From contig CANRVB010000004.1 in NCBI GenBank assembly GCA_947643165.1, forward strand, positions 62,001 to 126,000: DNA of 64,000 nt, written 5' to 3'. The notes beneath the pieces are model-generated. The model saw only the letters and a list, made by a program, of their open reading frames with translations. It searched no databases and had not been told where the DNA came from. This document shows, piece by piece, positions 31,562 through 42,360 of the stretch. The stretch comes from an uncultured Porphyromonadaceae bacterium. Its GTDB lineage: Bacteria > Bacteroidota > Bacteroidia > Bacteroidales > Muribaculaceae. Numbering within the stretch: position 1 is the first letter of the stretch; each line of letters starts with the position of its first letter. The position numbers were made by a program, and so were the translations under genes.

Positions 31562-32320
31562 TTAGTTCCAGGCGTCTACTATACCCATGAAATCATCGGC
31601 TTTGAGTGATGCGCCGCCGATGAGACCGCCATCTACGTCGGGCTTGGCAAAAAGTGCCTTGGCATTTGATGGCTTGCAGCTGCCTCCATAGAGTATAGAG
31701 GTGTTGTCGGCTACTTCCTGACCGTATTTGCCAGCTATGACGCTGCGGATGAAAGCGTGCATCTCCTGAGCCTGATCATCAGTTGCGGTCTTGCCGGTAC
31801 CGATAGCCCATACAGGTTCATAGGCGAGGATAATCTTGCTGAACTGGTCGGCAGAGAGATTGAAAAGACCTTCCTCAATCTGAGCCTTGACAACGTCAAA
31901 ATGGCTACCAGCTTCGCGTTCGGCGAGAACTTCACCAATGCAGAATATGGGAGTGAGATTATTCTCAAGGGCGAGGGCAACCTTGTTGCGCAGTGTTTCG
32001 GCAGTTTCTCCGTAGTACTGACGACGCTCGCTGTGGCCAAGGATCACATAGGTTGCACCGGTAGATGCGACCATGGGAGCTGAGACTTCACCGGTATAAG
32101 CACCGCTGGCGTGGTCAGCGCAGTTTTCAGCACCAAGACCAAGCTTGGTCTGATCTATAACACCGGCTACGGGAGCAAGGTGTGTGAAAGGTACGCAGAT
32201 CACTACGTCGCATGCGGGACAGCGGCTTGCAAGAGCGTCGTTTACTTCTTTGGCGAGTTCTACGCCCTGAGGCAGGGTGGTGTTCATTTTCCAGTTGCCT
32301 GCTACTATTTTCTTTCTCAT
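31562..32320 (-). CDS. tpiA: Triosephosphate isomerase
   Basis: 252 aa; [58 protein letters not shown]. Confidence 0.98.
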   Translation of the reverse strand: MRKKIVAGNWKMNTTLPQGVELAKEVNDALASRCPACDVVICVPFTHLAPVAGVIDQTKLGLGAENCADHASGAYTGEVSAPMVASTGATYVILGHSERRQYYGETAETLRNKVALALENNLTPIFCIGEVLAEREAGSHFDVVKAQIEEGLFNLSADQFSKIILAYEPVWAIGTGKTATDDQAQEMHAFIRSVIAGKYGQEVADNTSILYGGSCKPSNAKALFAKPDVDGGLIGGASLKADDFMGIVDAWN

Positions 32321-32378
32321 AAGTTATTTATAAGTTGTTATGGTTTGGATTTTCACAATGATTATAATGAGTGCAAAG

Positions 32379-33677
32379 TTAGTCATTATTTCTTGTTTCA
32401 CCTATACTTTTGGAGGCATGGCGGCGTTTGAGACGCCACTTCAGAAGCCGTCCGGTTGAATCAAGTATGTAGAGGGCAACAAGAAACAGGACATACATGA
32501 GGGTGAGCGAGCGCAATAGGCTGGAGCCATTCGAGGCAATGCTATATGTGGCAGAATCAGGACTGAACGTGCTGATAAATTTGTCAGTGTCAACTGCCGA
32601 TAGATTGACTTTCCAATCTATGCGCCCGTCTGTCATGGCCACCAAAGCCATGGATCCACGCGCAAGTTCCTTGAGCAATGTTGACTCAGCGGCGTAGACC
32701 GGATAGACGGCCATTGACATGTCGCGCCAGGCTTTGATCTCGGTGGCTGATCCCGCCACAAGCGCAAGCAGTTCGCCGTCAGATGCTGTAAGCTTATCGT
32801 TTAGCTCGTTGAGGAAGTACGTGTAGGATATAACCGCTCTCGACATTTCGGGTATGACCAAAATAATAGTATGTCCGGTGGTAGGGAGAGCATCCAGAGT
32901 CACTTCGTCACCATACTCATTGTATACAGCCATCTCGGTATAGGCCGGAGCTTGAGTATTGTCATCGGCTCGGTCTACGTAGGTCCATGTAGAATCGGGC
33001 AGGTCATCCATGTCGAACACCTGACGCTTGTCATCTTTTTCATAGATAAATGAAGCACGCATGGTTGTAAGGTCAGCATCACTGCGCACAAGTTCCGACC
33101 CGATAGGAAATGACCGGAAGTCGACCATAGGCTGTACATTATAGCCATAAAGCCCTATGATAAGTGCGTAGGCTACAGACAGCGCTACAACCACCCACTG
33201 TATCCAAGGAGAGAAGAGCGGACGTATGCGGCGATTGTATATGGCAAGCCAGATAAGGGCGGCCGTTATGGCGATGTTCTTCCAAAATGTGGCTGAGTTG
33301 GACAGATGGATCAAGTCGCCGAAACAGCCACAGTCGCTCACCGGATTGGCCAAGTATATATAAAGCGATAGCGGTAGCATACCGGCCATCATAGCCAGCA
33401 ACAACCATACAGAAGTGCGCCGATAGCAGCCAAAGGTGAGCAAGACGCCTAATACGAATTCAGCACCCGACAACGCCATGGCCCCCATCAGTACAATGCT
33501 GCGGGGCTGGAGCATATGCCAAACCTTGAGGTATTCCTCCATTTTGTAAAGAGTACCCCATAGGTCAATGGTCTTGGCTAGACCGGAACTCACAAAAACC
33601 AGACCGACAGCTATGCGCAGTAGTATCACTGCGGCCTTTAGCCATGGACCATTCTCGCGGACAGCAGTATCAGTCAT
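32379..33677 (-). CDS. DoxX/MauE-like membrane protein with C-terminal soluble domain
   Basis: 432 aa; N-terminal four-helix DoxX-like LLRIAVGLVFVSSGLAKTIDLWGTLYKMEEYL; VSDCGCFGDL Cys motif; C-terminal periplasmic-like region. Confidence 0.8.
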   Translation of the reverse strand: MTDTAVRENGPWLKAAVILLRIAVGLVFVSSGLAKTIDLWGTLYKMEEYLKVWHMLQPRSIVLMGAMALSGAEFVLGVLLTFGCYRRTSVWLLLAMMAGMLPLSLYIYLANPVSDCGCFGDLIHLSNSATFWKNIAITAALIWLAIYNRRIRPLFSPWIQWVVVALSVAYALIIGLYGYNVQPMVDFRSFPIGSELVRSDADLTTMRASFIYEKDDKRQVFDMDDLPDSTWTYVDRADDNTQAPAYTEMAVYNEYGDEVTLDALPTTGHTIILVIPEMSRAVISYTYFLNELNDKLTASDGELLALVAGSATEIKAWRDMSMAVYPVYAAESTLLKELARGSMALVAMTDGRIDWKVNLSAVDTDKFISTFSPDSATYSIASNGSSLLRSLTLMYVLFLVALYILDSTGRLLKWRLKRRHASKSIGETRNND

Positions 33678-34221
33678 CTGGACAGGAAAGCTTTATAATG
33701 CCGAAGACGGCATAGTTGATAATGTCCATATAATTGGCATCGATGCCTTCCGACACTATTGTCATGCCGGAGTGGTTTTCGATCTCCTTGATGCGTTCGA
33801 TCTTGGTGAGTATAAAATCGGTATAGCTGTTGACTCGCATTCCCCTCCATGCTTCATCATAATCGTGATTCTTGCGGAGCATGAGTTGGAATGTGAGGTC
33901 TGACCACTTGTCGTATAGCTCTGCAGCGCGGTCGTTGTCTATATCAGTCGTATCGGCAAAACCAAGCTCAAGCTGTATGAGTCCTATAAGTCCATAGTTT
34001 ACAATTCCTATAAACTCAGGCAGAATCCCCTCGTCGACCATGCAACAACCCTTTATCTCGAGTGATCGTATGCGTTTGGCCTTTATGAAGATCTGGTCGG
34101 TGAGCGAAGCTGGACGCAGGATGCGCCACGACGCGCCATAGTCTTGAAGCTTGCGAGCAAAGAGATCGCGGCATATGGCCAGGGCCTCTTTAAACTGTCG
34201 GTTTGTATCGATTTCCGTCAT
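33670..34221 (-). CDS. DUF1599 domain-containing protein
   Basis: 183 aa with two similar halves: FARKLQDYGASWRILRPASLTDQIFIKAKRIRSLE and MLRKNHDYDEAWRGMRVNSYTDFILTKIERIKEIE. Confidence 0.8.
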   Translation of the reverse strand: MTEIDTNRQFKEALAICRDLFARKLQDYGASWRILRPASLTDQIFIKAKRIRSLEIKGCCMVDEGILPEFIGIVNYGLIGLIQLELGFADTTDIDNDRAAELYDKWSDLTFQLMLRKNHDYDEAWRGMRVNSYTDFILTKIERIKEIENHSGMTIVSEGIDANYMDIINYAVFGIIKLSCPDD

Positions 34222-36707
34222 AGCGTTTTAGGCGGATAAAGGGTGTCCCACCATGTTGAATCGTTCTTTAGGTATTTTTCAAACCAGGCGAAGATGGTGT
34301 TCTGCCATTTAATGCGCTTATCATAGTCCAGGATATGATGATCCTGATCTTCAACGGCTACAAATGCGGTCTCTTTGCCTAACAGCTTGAGGGCTGTGAA
34401 CATTTGTATGCTCTCACCAACGGGCACATTATTATCGGCATCGCCATGCAGGAAAAGTAACGGAGTGTTGACCTTCTCGGCGCGGAAAAGCGGGCTCTGG
34501 TCTACATATAGATCCTTGCGCGACCATGGGTAAGTGTTTGCCATTGATACCTCGCTGTAGCTGTACCCCCAATAGCCTTCACCCCAGTATGATGTATGGT
34601 CGGAGATGCCGGCATGTGAGATAGCAGCTGCAAATATATCAGTGACAGTCTGAAGGTACTGCGTCATAAAGCCACCGTAACTTGCTCCGATACATCCGAT
34701 TTTCGAAGCGTCAACCCAAGGATTTTCAGCACAGAATTGCTTTGTGCCTTCTATAATATCCTCGGCAACGCCCTGTCCCGCGGTGTTTACGTGGCGTGAG
34801 GCAAATTCCTGGCCACGACCTGTGGCACCACTGGGCACTATCACCAGTACGGCATATCCCTGCGCTGCATAAAGATTATGGGGATATCTGCTCTCAAAGT
34901 TTCGAGAAGTAGGTGAGCAACCGCCATAATAGTTGACTATAAGTGGGTACTTCTTCGACGGATCGAAATCGATTGGCTTATAATAGCGGCAATAGATTGA
35001 GTCCCCACGGCCGTTGTCAAAACTCCAGGCATTGCATTCGCTAAGCTTCACATCGGCAAATCGTTCAGCCGACGGCTCATCGATCAGTATGTTTTGTCCA
35101 CGGCGTGTGTCGGTGAGATAAAGACGATCAGGATTTGAAGCACCTTGTCCTGTCCACGCTACCAGCGATCCGGAACGCGGAAGCGAGAAGCTCTTAACCA
35201 AATCTTCATCTTCTGGAATTTGGCTGATGGCCCCCGATTTGGGATCAATGGTGTACATATGGTAATAATCACGATCTTCGGCGTTCAGATATATCTTGCC
35301 ATCGGCACGGCTCCATTCGTAGGCAATGACTGACGGATCGAAATGCTTTGTCAGAGGCTTGATGTCGGACGGATTGGCCGCATCAACAAGAAACAGTTCA
35401 GACTCGGTCATAGAGGCTGTACGGTCATCAGGTATGTCAAGGCCTATACCGTCAAGCGACTCCGGAGTGCCGGCTACAAGTATCTTCGTACCATCGGGCG
35501 AGAACTTAGCAGTCGAGACAAAACCATCTCCAGCCACGATAGTATCAGCCTTCATAGTGTTAAGATCAAGCGACATAATATCAAATACAGTGGTCGGACG
35601 CTTGGTCAGACGGCTGCGTCGTGTGGCTATGAGAGCTTTATGGCCATCGTCGGATATATCCATAAGCCATGTCTGCGCATTGCCAAACGTGAGCGGTTCC
35701 ACTGCTCCAGTAGCAAAGTCAACCTTGAGCAACGACACTCGGTTGCGCCATCCGGGCTGACGGTCTTCAGGCTCAAGTATCTGATATACATTACCTTCTT
35801 TGGGACCTTCCTTAACTTCTGAAACAATAGCAAAATCTTCTGTAGGGGCTATCGCTACAGAACCTGCTGGCATACCCTTGGCTATCACAGTCTCATTTCC
35901 TGTCAGAGGATCAAACGACACGAGCTCCGTACCATCAGCACCGGCCTTGGTCCGATACAGTTTGTTAGACCTGGGCATCCACCGTCCGCCGTCGCGACCC
36001 TCGGCCACCAACACTTTCCGGTCCTTACCGGTCGATGTAATACGGTAATATGAATCTGTACGTCCACCGGGAAGTGTATTCGTATACCATGTCTGAAGCA
36101 TACTTCCGTCTGGCGACAGTGCCACACCTACTATACGTTTACCGTCGGAGAAATCTGACAGCTGCACACTCCTCTTGCCCTCGCTTATGACGGTAGCCTT
36201 GGTTGCTATGCCCTTACCCTGAAGGCTCAATACGGGATTCGGTCGGCTACCGGGATAGGACAAGACATTGACCGATATAACATGAGTGCCTGGCAGAAGA
36301 TCAAACGCGCCTTGCGCCTCCTTACCGTCGACATATGTTTTATAGTCAGTAGCACCCTCCACATTAATCCTTACTCTTGGTACAAATACAGGCACATTCA
36401 CACTTGACTCTAAAGTAATCAAGGTTATAGACGAAGTATCGGCAACCTCAATAGCGGAACCGGGAACATATGGTGACTTCCCTACACGATAAGGACGATT
36501 GTTCAATTCGAGCAGACGTTTTATATCAGCAGATTTGCCATTAACATCCGTCTGGTCAATCATAAGCGGACTGCCCAACCTTACGGGCGTCGATACAGTC
36601 ATTTGAGAAAGGGGCAGCGAGTCGGACTTTATGTCTGCGACATTATCGGCCACAGCCGGCACATATAGAGCGGCAGCCCCCAGAATTGGTAAAAATAACT
36701 TATTCAT
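34218..36707 (-). CDS. S9 family prolyl oligopeptidase/dipeptidyl-peptidase-like serine peptidase
   Basis: 829 aa; beta-propeller N-terminus; catalytic GASYGGFMTQY, FLHGDADNNVPVGES, DQDHHI. Confidence 0.92.
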   Translation of the reverse strand: MNKLFLPILGAAALYVPAVADNVADIKSDSLPLSQMTVSTPVRLGSPLMIDQTDVNGKSADIKRLLELNNRPYRVGKSPYVPGSAIEVADTSSITLITLESSVNVPVFVPRVRINVEGATDYKTYVDGKEAQGAFDLLPGTHVISVNVLSYPGSRPNPVLSLQGKGIATKATVISEGKRSVQLSDFSDGKRIVGVALSPDGSMLQTWYTNTLPGGRTDSYYRITSTGKDRKVLVAEGRDGGRWMPRSNKLYRTKAGADGTELVSFDPLTGNETVIAKGMPAGSVAIAPTEDFAIVSEVKEGPKEGNVYQILEPEDRQPGWRNRVSLLKVDFATGAVEPLTFGNAQTWLMDISDDGHKALIATRRSRLTKRPTTVFDIMSLDLNTMKADTIVAGDGFVSTAKFSPDGTKILVAGTPESLDGIGLDIPDDRTASMTESELFLVDAANPSDIKPLTKHFDPSVIAYEWSRADGKIYLNAEDRDYYHMYTIDPKSGAISQIPEDEDLVKSFSLPRSGSLVAWTGQGASNPDRLYLTDTRRGQNILIDEPSAERFADVKLSECNAWSFDNGRGDSIYCRYYKPIDFDPSKKYPLIVNYYGGCSPTSRNFESRYPHNLYAAQGYAVLVIVPSGATGRGQEFASRHVNTAGQGVAEDIIEGTKQFCAENPWVDASKIGCIGASYGGFMTQYLQTVTDIFAAAISHAGISDHTSYWGEGYWGYSYSEVSMANTYPWSRKDLYVDQSPLFRAEKVNTPLLFLHGDADNNVPVGESIQMFTALKLLGKETAFVAVEDQDHHILDYDKRIKWQNTIFAWFEKYLKNDSTWWDTLYPPKTL

Positions 36708-36855
36708 TGCTAATGCGATAATGATTGGTGCCCGGTGTGAATATCCAAGCGTTCACAAAGTTAGCAATCATTGATGACAACAGCAAATCAATTTCGCCAT
36801 CCTGTTTCTACAATTATAAGCGTAATATTCTTATTCACCGACTATTGGAATAAAA

Positions 36856-36887
36856 TTTGGATATGCGCCAAAAAATCTTTAACTTTG
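36856..36887 (+). promoter_or_regulatory. Bacteroidetes-type promoter upstream of etfB
   Basis: TTTG (36856-36859), 20-nt spacer, TAACTTTG (36880-36887). Confidence 0.7.
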
Positions 36888-36977
36888 CGACCTTGAAAAG
36901 GCGTAGCCAACCAATAGGTTATCTCTCCAGCCAGCCATCAACGAAAACTATAAACAACTATATCAATCATAAGAATT

Positions 36978-37853
36978 ATGAGTCTAAACATCGTTGTGCT
37001 CGCAAAGCAGGTGCCCGACACCCGTAATGTTGGCAAAGATGCAATGAAAGAAGATGGAACGATCAACCGTGCCGCGTTGCCAGCCATCTTCAATCCCGAA
37101 GACCTCAATGCACTTGAGCAGGCCCTTCGTCTCAAGGATGCGAATCCCGGCAGTACAGTGACTATGCTGACCATGGGCCTGCCGCGCGCTGCTGAGATCA
37201 TCCGCGAGGCCATGTACAGAGGTGCTGACAGTGGTATTGTTCTTACTGACCGCGCTCTCGGTGGTGCTGATACTCTCGCAACCAGCTATTCTCTGGCTCA
37301 AGCTGCAAAAAAAATCGGCAACTTTGACATCATACTTGGCGGACGTCAGGCCATTGACGGCGACACTGCACAGGTTGGTCCCCAGATCGCAGAAAAACTC
37401 GGAATACCTCAGGTAACATATGCTGAAGAGATCCTGGAGCTGAAAGATGGTTACGTGGTAGTAAAACGCCGTCTTGAGAATGGCGTCGAGACTGTAAAGG
37501 CCCCCCTGCCCTGCGTAGTTACCGTAAACGGTTCGGCTGCAGAATGCCGTCCACGCAACGCTATGAGACTCCAGAAATACAAGTATGCTGCATCACCCAG
37601 CGAGCAGGCAACTCTCAGCGATACACGCAAGGAGCTCCTGACAAAGCGTCCGTTCCTTAATATCTCTGAATGGAATGCCGCATTCGTAGAAGCCGATCCT
37701 CAGCAGATCGGTCTTGCCGGTTCGCCTACAAAGGTTAAATCGATCGAAAATGTAGTGTTCACAGCAAAAGAGAACCTTACTATCGATGGCGACAACGACG
37801 ATCAGATAGACAACCTGATGAAGGAACTTATAGCAAACCATACCATCGGTTAA
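36978..37853 (+). CDS. etfB: Electron transfer flavoprotein subunit beta
   Basis: 291 aa; MSLNIVVLAKQVPDTRNVGKDAM, LGGRQAIDGDTAQVGPQIAEKLGIPQVTY. Confidence 0.95.
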   Translation: MSLNIVVLAKQVPDTRNVGKDAMKEDGTINRAALPAIFNPEDLNALEQALRLKDANPGSTVTMLTMGLPRAAEIIREAMYRGADSGIVLTDRALGGADTLATSYSLAQAAKKIGNFDIILGGRQAIDGDTAQVGPQIAEKLGIPQVTYAEEILELKDGYVVVKRRLENGVETVKAPLPCVVTVNGSAAECRPRNAMRLQKYKYAASPSEQATLSDTRKELLTKRPFLNISEWNAAFVEADPQQIGLAGSPTKVKSIENVVFTAKENLTIDGDNDDQIDNLMKELIANHTIG

Positions 37854-37888
37854 GCAACGATTCAATACTCTTCAAAACAGATCTTCCC

Positions 37889-38929
37889 GTGTCACAACTA
37901 CAAGATAACAATAACCTAATAGTATACTGTGAGCTCACCGATGAAGGCCGTGTTGCCGACGTCAGCCTTGAGCTCCTGACCAAGGGCAAGGAACTTGCCA
38001 AGAAACTCGGCGTTAAGCTGGAAGCGGTTGTAGTAGGTAGCAACCTTCAGAATATTGAAGACCAGATCTTCCCCTATGGTGCTGATACCGTCTATAAGGT
38101 AGAGGACGCTCGTCTGTTCCCTTACACCAGCAATCCACATGCTGCAGTGCTGATCAATCTCTTCCGTCAGATCAAGCCGCAGGTATGTCTTATGGGTGCT
38201 ACATGCATAGGTCGCGACCTCGGACCGAGAGTGTCTTCATGCCTGCACAGCGGTCTTACAGCCGACTGCACCGCCCTTGAGATTGGACCTCACAAAGATC
38301 CTAAGACAGGCAAGGAATACACCGATCTTCTCTACCAGATCCGTCCCGCTTTTGGTGGTAACATCGTTGCAACAATTGTCAATCCGGATTGCCGTCCGCA
38401 AATGGCAACTGTACGCGAGGGCGTGATGCGCAAGGAAATTTTCGATCCTAACCACCGTGGTGAAGTAATCACTCTCGATGCAGCCGAATATGTAAAGCCC
38501 GAAGATTTTGTGGTTGAGATTATCGACCGCCACATCGAAAGTTCCAAAGTCAATATCAAGAATTCCCCCATCATCATAGCCGGTGGTTACGGTGTAGGCA
38601 GCAAGGAGAACTTTGATCTTCTGTACGAACTTGCCAACACTCTTGGTGGTGAAGTAGGCGCTTCACGTGCAGCTGTCGACGCTGGCTTCTGTGAGCATGA
38701 GCGTCAGATTGGACAGACAGGTGTCACCGTACGTCCAAAGCTTTATATCGCTTGCGGAATCTCCGGTCAGATTCAGCACGTTGCAGGTATGCAGGAAAGC
38801 TCGATCGTTATATCGATCAACAGCGATCCCAATGCCCCGATCAACTCTATTGCTGATTATGTAATAGTAGGAGAAGTCGAGGACGTCATACCCAAGCTTA
38901 TCAAGTATTACAAGAAGAACTCCAAGTAA
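37889..38929 (+). CDS. etfA: Electron transfer flavoprotein subunit alpha
   Basis: 346 aa, GTG start; C-terminal FAD motif PKLYIACGISGQIQHVAGMQESSIVISINSDPNAPINSIADYVIVGEVEDVIPKL. Confidence 0.95.
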   Translation: MSQLQDNNNLIVYCELTDEGRVADVSLELLTKGKELAKKLGVKLEAVVVGSNLQNIEDQIFPYGADTVYKVEDARLFPYTSNPHAAVLINLFRQIKPQVCLMGATCIGRDLGPRVSSCLHSGLTADCTALEIGPHKDPKTGKEYTDLLYQIRPAFGGNIVATIVNPDCRPQMATVREGVMRKEIFDPNHRGEVITLDAAEYVKPEDFVVEIIDRHIESSKVNIKNSPIIIAGGYGVGSKENFDLLYELANTLGGEVGASRAAVDAGFCEHERQIGQTGVTVRPKLYIACGISGQIQHVAGMQESSIVISINSDPNAPINSIADYVIVGEVEDVIPKLIKYYKKNSK

Positions 38930-38936
38930 AAGAACA

Positions 38937-40640
38937 ATGTCTAATTTCTATACAGATAATCCCGATCTCAAACATCATCTGGGTCACCCGTTGATGGAGA
39001 AGATCTCTGCTCTCAAAGAGAGAAACTATACAGATGCCGACAAGTATGACTATGCACCTGTCGACTTCGACGATGCAATGGACTCATATGAAAAAGTCCT
39101 TGAAATAGTCGGCGAACTCTGTGGCTCTACTATCAGCGACAATGCCGAGAGCGTTGACCATGATGGACCGCGTGTTGTCGGTGGTCGCGTTCAGTATGCA
39201 GCCGGCACACAGCAGAATCTTGAGGCTTGCCGTAAGGCCGGTCTCATGGGCATGGCCATGCCCCGTCGTCTTGGCGGTCTCAATTTCCCCATCACTCCCT
39301 ACATCATGGCAGCTGATATTGTCAGCCGCGCCGACGCAGGATTCGAGAATCTTTGGGGTCTGCAGGATTGCGCGGAGACAATCTACGAATTTGCTAACGA
39401 TGATCAGCGCGAGCGCTTTATCCCGCGCGTCTGCAATGGTGAGACCATGTCAATGGACCTCACTGAACCTGACGCCGGATCCGACCTTCAGAGCGTAATG
39501 CTCAAGGCAACGGAACAGCCTGACGGCACATGGCGTCTTAACGGAGTTAAGCGTTTCATCACCAACGGCGACAGCGACATTCATTTGGTATTAGCCCGTA
39601 GTGAGGACGGCACAAAAGATGGTCGTGGTCTGTCTATGTTCATATACGACAAACGCGATGGTGGTGTCACAGTTCGTCGCATTGAGAACAAAATGGGCAT
39701 CAAAGGCTCGCCAACATGCGAACTCGTATTTAAGAATGCAAAGGCAGAGTTGTGCGGATCCCGTCGTCTGGGACTCATCAAATATGTGATGGCCCTTATG
39801 AATGGCGCCCGTCTCGGCATTGCAGCTCAGTCGGTTGGTATCAGCGAACGCGCTTACCGTGAGGCTCTTGCCTACGCTCATGATCGTCGCCAATTCGGCA
39901 AAGCTATCATTGAGATGCCTGCTGTTTACGAGATGCTTGCTGTGATGAAAGCAAAACTTGATGCTTCGCGTACACTTCTCTATGAGACAGCACGCTTTGT
40001 AGATATCTACAAAATCTATGAGGATATCGCACGCGAACGTAGCCTCACACCCGACGAGCGTGCCGAGATGAAGCACTACAGCAAACTTGCAGATGCTCTG
40101 ACTCCTCTCGTAAAAGGTATGGGCAGCGAATATTGCAACCAGAATGCTTACGACTCGATTCAGATTCATGGTGGCTCTGGCTTCATGAAGGATTATGCAT
40201 GTGAGCGCGTATACCGTGATGCACGCATCACTTCGATATACGAAGGAACAACACAACTTCAGGTTGTAGCAGCCATCCGTCACGTCACCACTGGTACATA
40301 TATCAACCTCATGCGTCATTATAAGGCACAGCCATGCAAAAACGAGCTCAAGCCTATGCGTGATATGTTGACAAGCCTTGTCGGCCTCTATGAAGAGGCT
40401 GTCACTACCGTTACCAGCATCAAAGACGCCGCATATAATGACTTCATGGCTCGTCGATTGGTGGAAATGGCCGGTTGCATAATTATGAGCTACCTCTTGA
40501 TTGAGGATGCAAACCGCAATGACAAGTTCACTAAGTCTGCTGAGGTTTACACAAAAATGGCTCAGGCCGAAGTTACGAAGCATAGCAACTTCATCCGCAA
40601 CTTCACACCGGAACAACTCGCTTTCTACAAGCCGGAATAA
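38937..40640 (+). CDS. Acyl-CoA dehydrogenase family protein
   Basis: 567 aa; MSMDLTEPDAGSDLQSV, RFITNGD, YAHDRRQFGKAI, IQIHGGSGFMKDYACERVYRDARITSIYEGTTQLQ. Confidence 0.95.
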   Translation: MSNFYTDNPDLKHHLGHPLMEKISALKERNYTDADKYDYAPVDFDDAMDSYEKVLEIVGELCGSTISDNAESVDHDGPRVVGGRVQYAAGTQQNLEACRKAGLMGMAMPRRLGGLNFPITPYIMAADIVSRADAGFENLWGLQDCAETIYEFANDDQRERFIPRVCNGETMSMDLTEPDAGSDLQSVMLKATEQPDGTWRLNGVKRFITNGDSDIHLVLARSEDGTKDGRGLSMFIYDKRDGGVTVRRIENKMGIKGSPTCELVFKNAKAELCGSRRLGLIKYVMALMNGARLGIAAQSVGISERAYREALAYAHDRRQFGKAIIEMPAVYEMLAVMKAKLDASRTLLYETARFVDIYKIYEDIARERSLTPDERAEMKHYSKLADALTPLVKGMGSEYCNQNAYDSIQIHGGSGFMKDYACERVYRDARITSIYEGTTQLQVVAAIRHVTTGTYINLMRHYKAQPCKNELKPMRDMLTSLVGLYEEAVTTVTSIKDAAYNDFMARRLVEMAGCIIMSYLLIEDANRNDKFTKSAEVYTKMAQAEVTKHSNFIRNFTPEQLAFYKPE

Positions 40641-40661
40641 TCAACCTCTACAAATATAGTC

Positions 40662-40712
40662 ACCGGGCTTCGGAGAGCGTCGACAAGGCGAACTCGAAGC
40701 CCGGTAATTTTT
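40662..40712 (+). terminator. Terminator after the etfBA-acyl-CoA dehydrogenase operon
   Basis: ACCGGGCTTCG ... CGAAGCCCGGT-aattttt. Confidence 0.8.
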
Positions 40713-40792
40713 GGCATAGTGATGCCATATAAATGTCACGATCCTTCCAACTGTCCACTACTTGAATACCCCGATATCTAATAATCGTGTAT

Positions 40793-41209
40793 ATGAGACT
40801 CCTAAAAATATTTTCAATCATAGCCGCCTTATTTATGACAGGATGTGTCGCAAAAGCACCCGATACAGACATTGAAGTTGTATCGCCAAGTGAATTCCAG
40901 ACTAAATTGCAAGCTGATAGCAATGGATATCTCCTTGACGTACGCAAACCTGACGAATTTGCATCCGGACATCTCAAAGGTGCCCATTTGCTTAATTGGC
41001 TTGATACTGAAAATTTCAAGCAAGAAGCCAAGAACCTTGATAAGTCCAAGACGATCTATGTGTATTGCCGAAGCGGCAGAAGAAGCAATGAGGCAGCGAC
41101 CTACCTTAGTGATCAGGGATACACGGTCGTTGACATGAATGGCGGTATTCTGGCCTGGGAGAATGATAAATTACCGGTGATCACCGAAGTTGACAACTCT
41201 GAATCATGA
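40793..41209 (+). CDS. Rhodanese-like domain lipoprotein
   Basis: MRLLKIFSIIAALFMTGCVAK (lipobox), LLDVRKPDEFASGHLKGAHLL, active-site YVYCRSGRRS. Confidence 0.9.
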   Translation: MRLLKIFSIIAALFMTGCVAKAPDTDIEVVSPSEFQTKLQADSNGYLLDVRKPDEFASGHLKGAHLLNWLDTENFKQEAKNLDKSKTIYVYCRSGRRSNEAATYLSDQGYTVVDMNGGILAWENDKLPVITEVDNSES

Positions 41210-41387
41210 GTGGCATTGCGCATATTAAATATGAACGTTATGCGTTAAATTCATAATAAAAGAGCTATATTTGCACTATGATCTAATTGAATCACAATTT
41301 TCGCTTTCCGATTGTTACATTTGCGACACTTGACATATTGGCAATCTATGCTAAATTTATGATTCAGATCCGAAGGATTTTACAACT

Positions 41388-42356
41388 ATGACCATTCCCC
41401 AATTAATAGCAGAAAAGAGCTGCGGCAAAGGCTTCTCCATCGAAGTTCTGCCTCCTCTCAAAGGCAGAGGCATCGGACAATTATTTGATTCCGTCGACTC
41501 GCTTATCGACTTCGACCCGTTGTATATCAATATAACAACCCATCGTAGCGAATTAGTATACCGATCGACTGCCGATGGATTGTATCAACGTGTGAGCGAA
41601 CGTTCACGTCCCGGCACTGTAGCTGTGGCTGCCGCAATTCAGCACCGCTACAATATACCGGCTGTACCCCACCTGATATGCAGCGGATATACAAAACTTG
41701 AAACCGAGTATGCCCTGATCGACCTTAACTTTCTGGGGATAACAAATGTACTCCTGCTACGTGGCGACAAGGCCAAACATGAGAGCCGATTCATTCCGAA
41801 TGAAGGAGGACATGCACATGCCTCCGAGCTTCAGGGACAAGTGAATGATTTCAACCGCGGCCTATTCCTTGACGGCACCCCTATGGATATGCTCGATGAC
41901 CAGAGAAAGCGTTTCAGTTATGGAGTGGCTGGCTATCCTGAAAAACATGACGAGGCACCGAACATGGACTTTGATCTGCAATGGCTCCGTCATAAGGTTG
42001 ACAACGGTGCCGAGTATGTGGTTACTCAAATGTTTTTCGACAACCAGCGATATTTCGATTTTGTAGAACGGTGTCGCAAAGCAGGTATCAATGTCCCGAT
42101 AATACCGGGATTGAAACCGATTCTGAGCAAAGGCCAAATGACAATACTTCCCAAAGTATTCCACGTAGACCTTCCGGCCGATCTTGTTAATGCAGTATCG
42201 GCATGTAAGGATGATAAGGCTGTAAAACAGGTTGGTGTGGAGTGGCTGGCTAATCAGATGAAAGAATTATATGCCAACAATGTACCAAGTGTTCATATCT
42301 ATTCATTAAATGCCGTTCAGAGCGTCCGACGTGCATTGGAAATCGTAAAGGGCTGA
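41388..42356 (+). CDS. metF: Methylenetetrahydrofolate reductase
   Basis: 322 aa; FSIEVLPPLKGRG, YINITTHRSE, LLLRGDKAK, YVVTQMFFDNQRYFDFVERCRKAGINVPIIPGLKPI. Confidence 0.95.
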   Translation: MTIPQLIAEKSCGKGFSIEVLPPLKGRGIGQLFDSVDSLIDFDPLYINITTHRSELVYRSTADGLYQRVSERSRPGTVAVAAAIQHRYNIPAVPHLICSGYTKLETEYALIDLNFLGITNVLLLRGDKAKHESRFIPNEGGHAHASELQGQVNDFNRGLFLDGTPMDMLDDQRKRFSYGVAGYPEKHDEAPNMDFDLQWLRHKVDNGAEYVVTQMFFDNQRYFDFVERCRKAGINVPIIPGLKPILSKGQMTILPKVFHVDLPADLVNAVSACKDDKAVKQVGVEWLANQMKELYANNVPSVHIYSLNAVQSVRRALEIVKG

Positions 42357-42360
42357 CAAT

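Noticed and set aside
39591-40616. 341-aa minus-strand ORF
   Set aside because: Fully antisense to the clear acyl-CoA dehydrogenase gene; Cys/His-rich nonsense translation typical of shadow ORFs.
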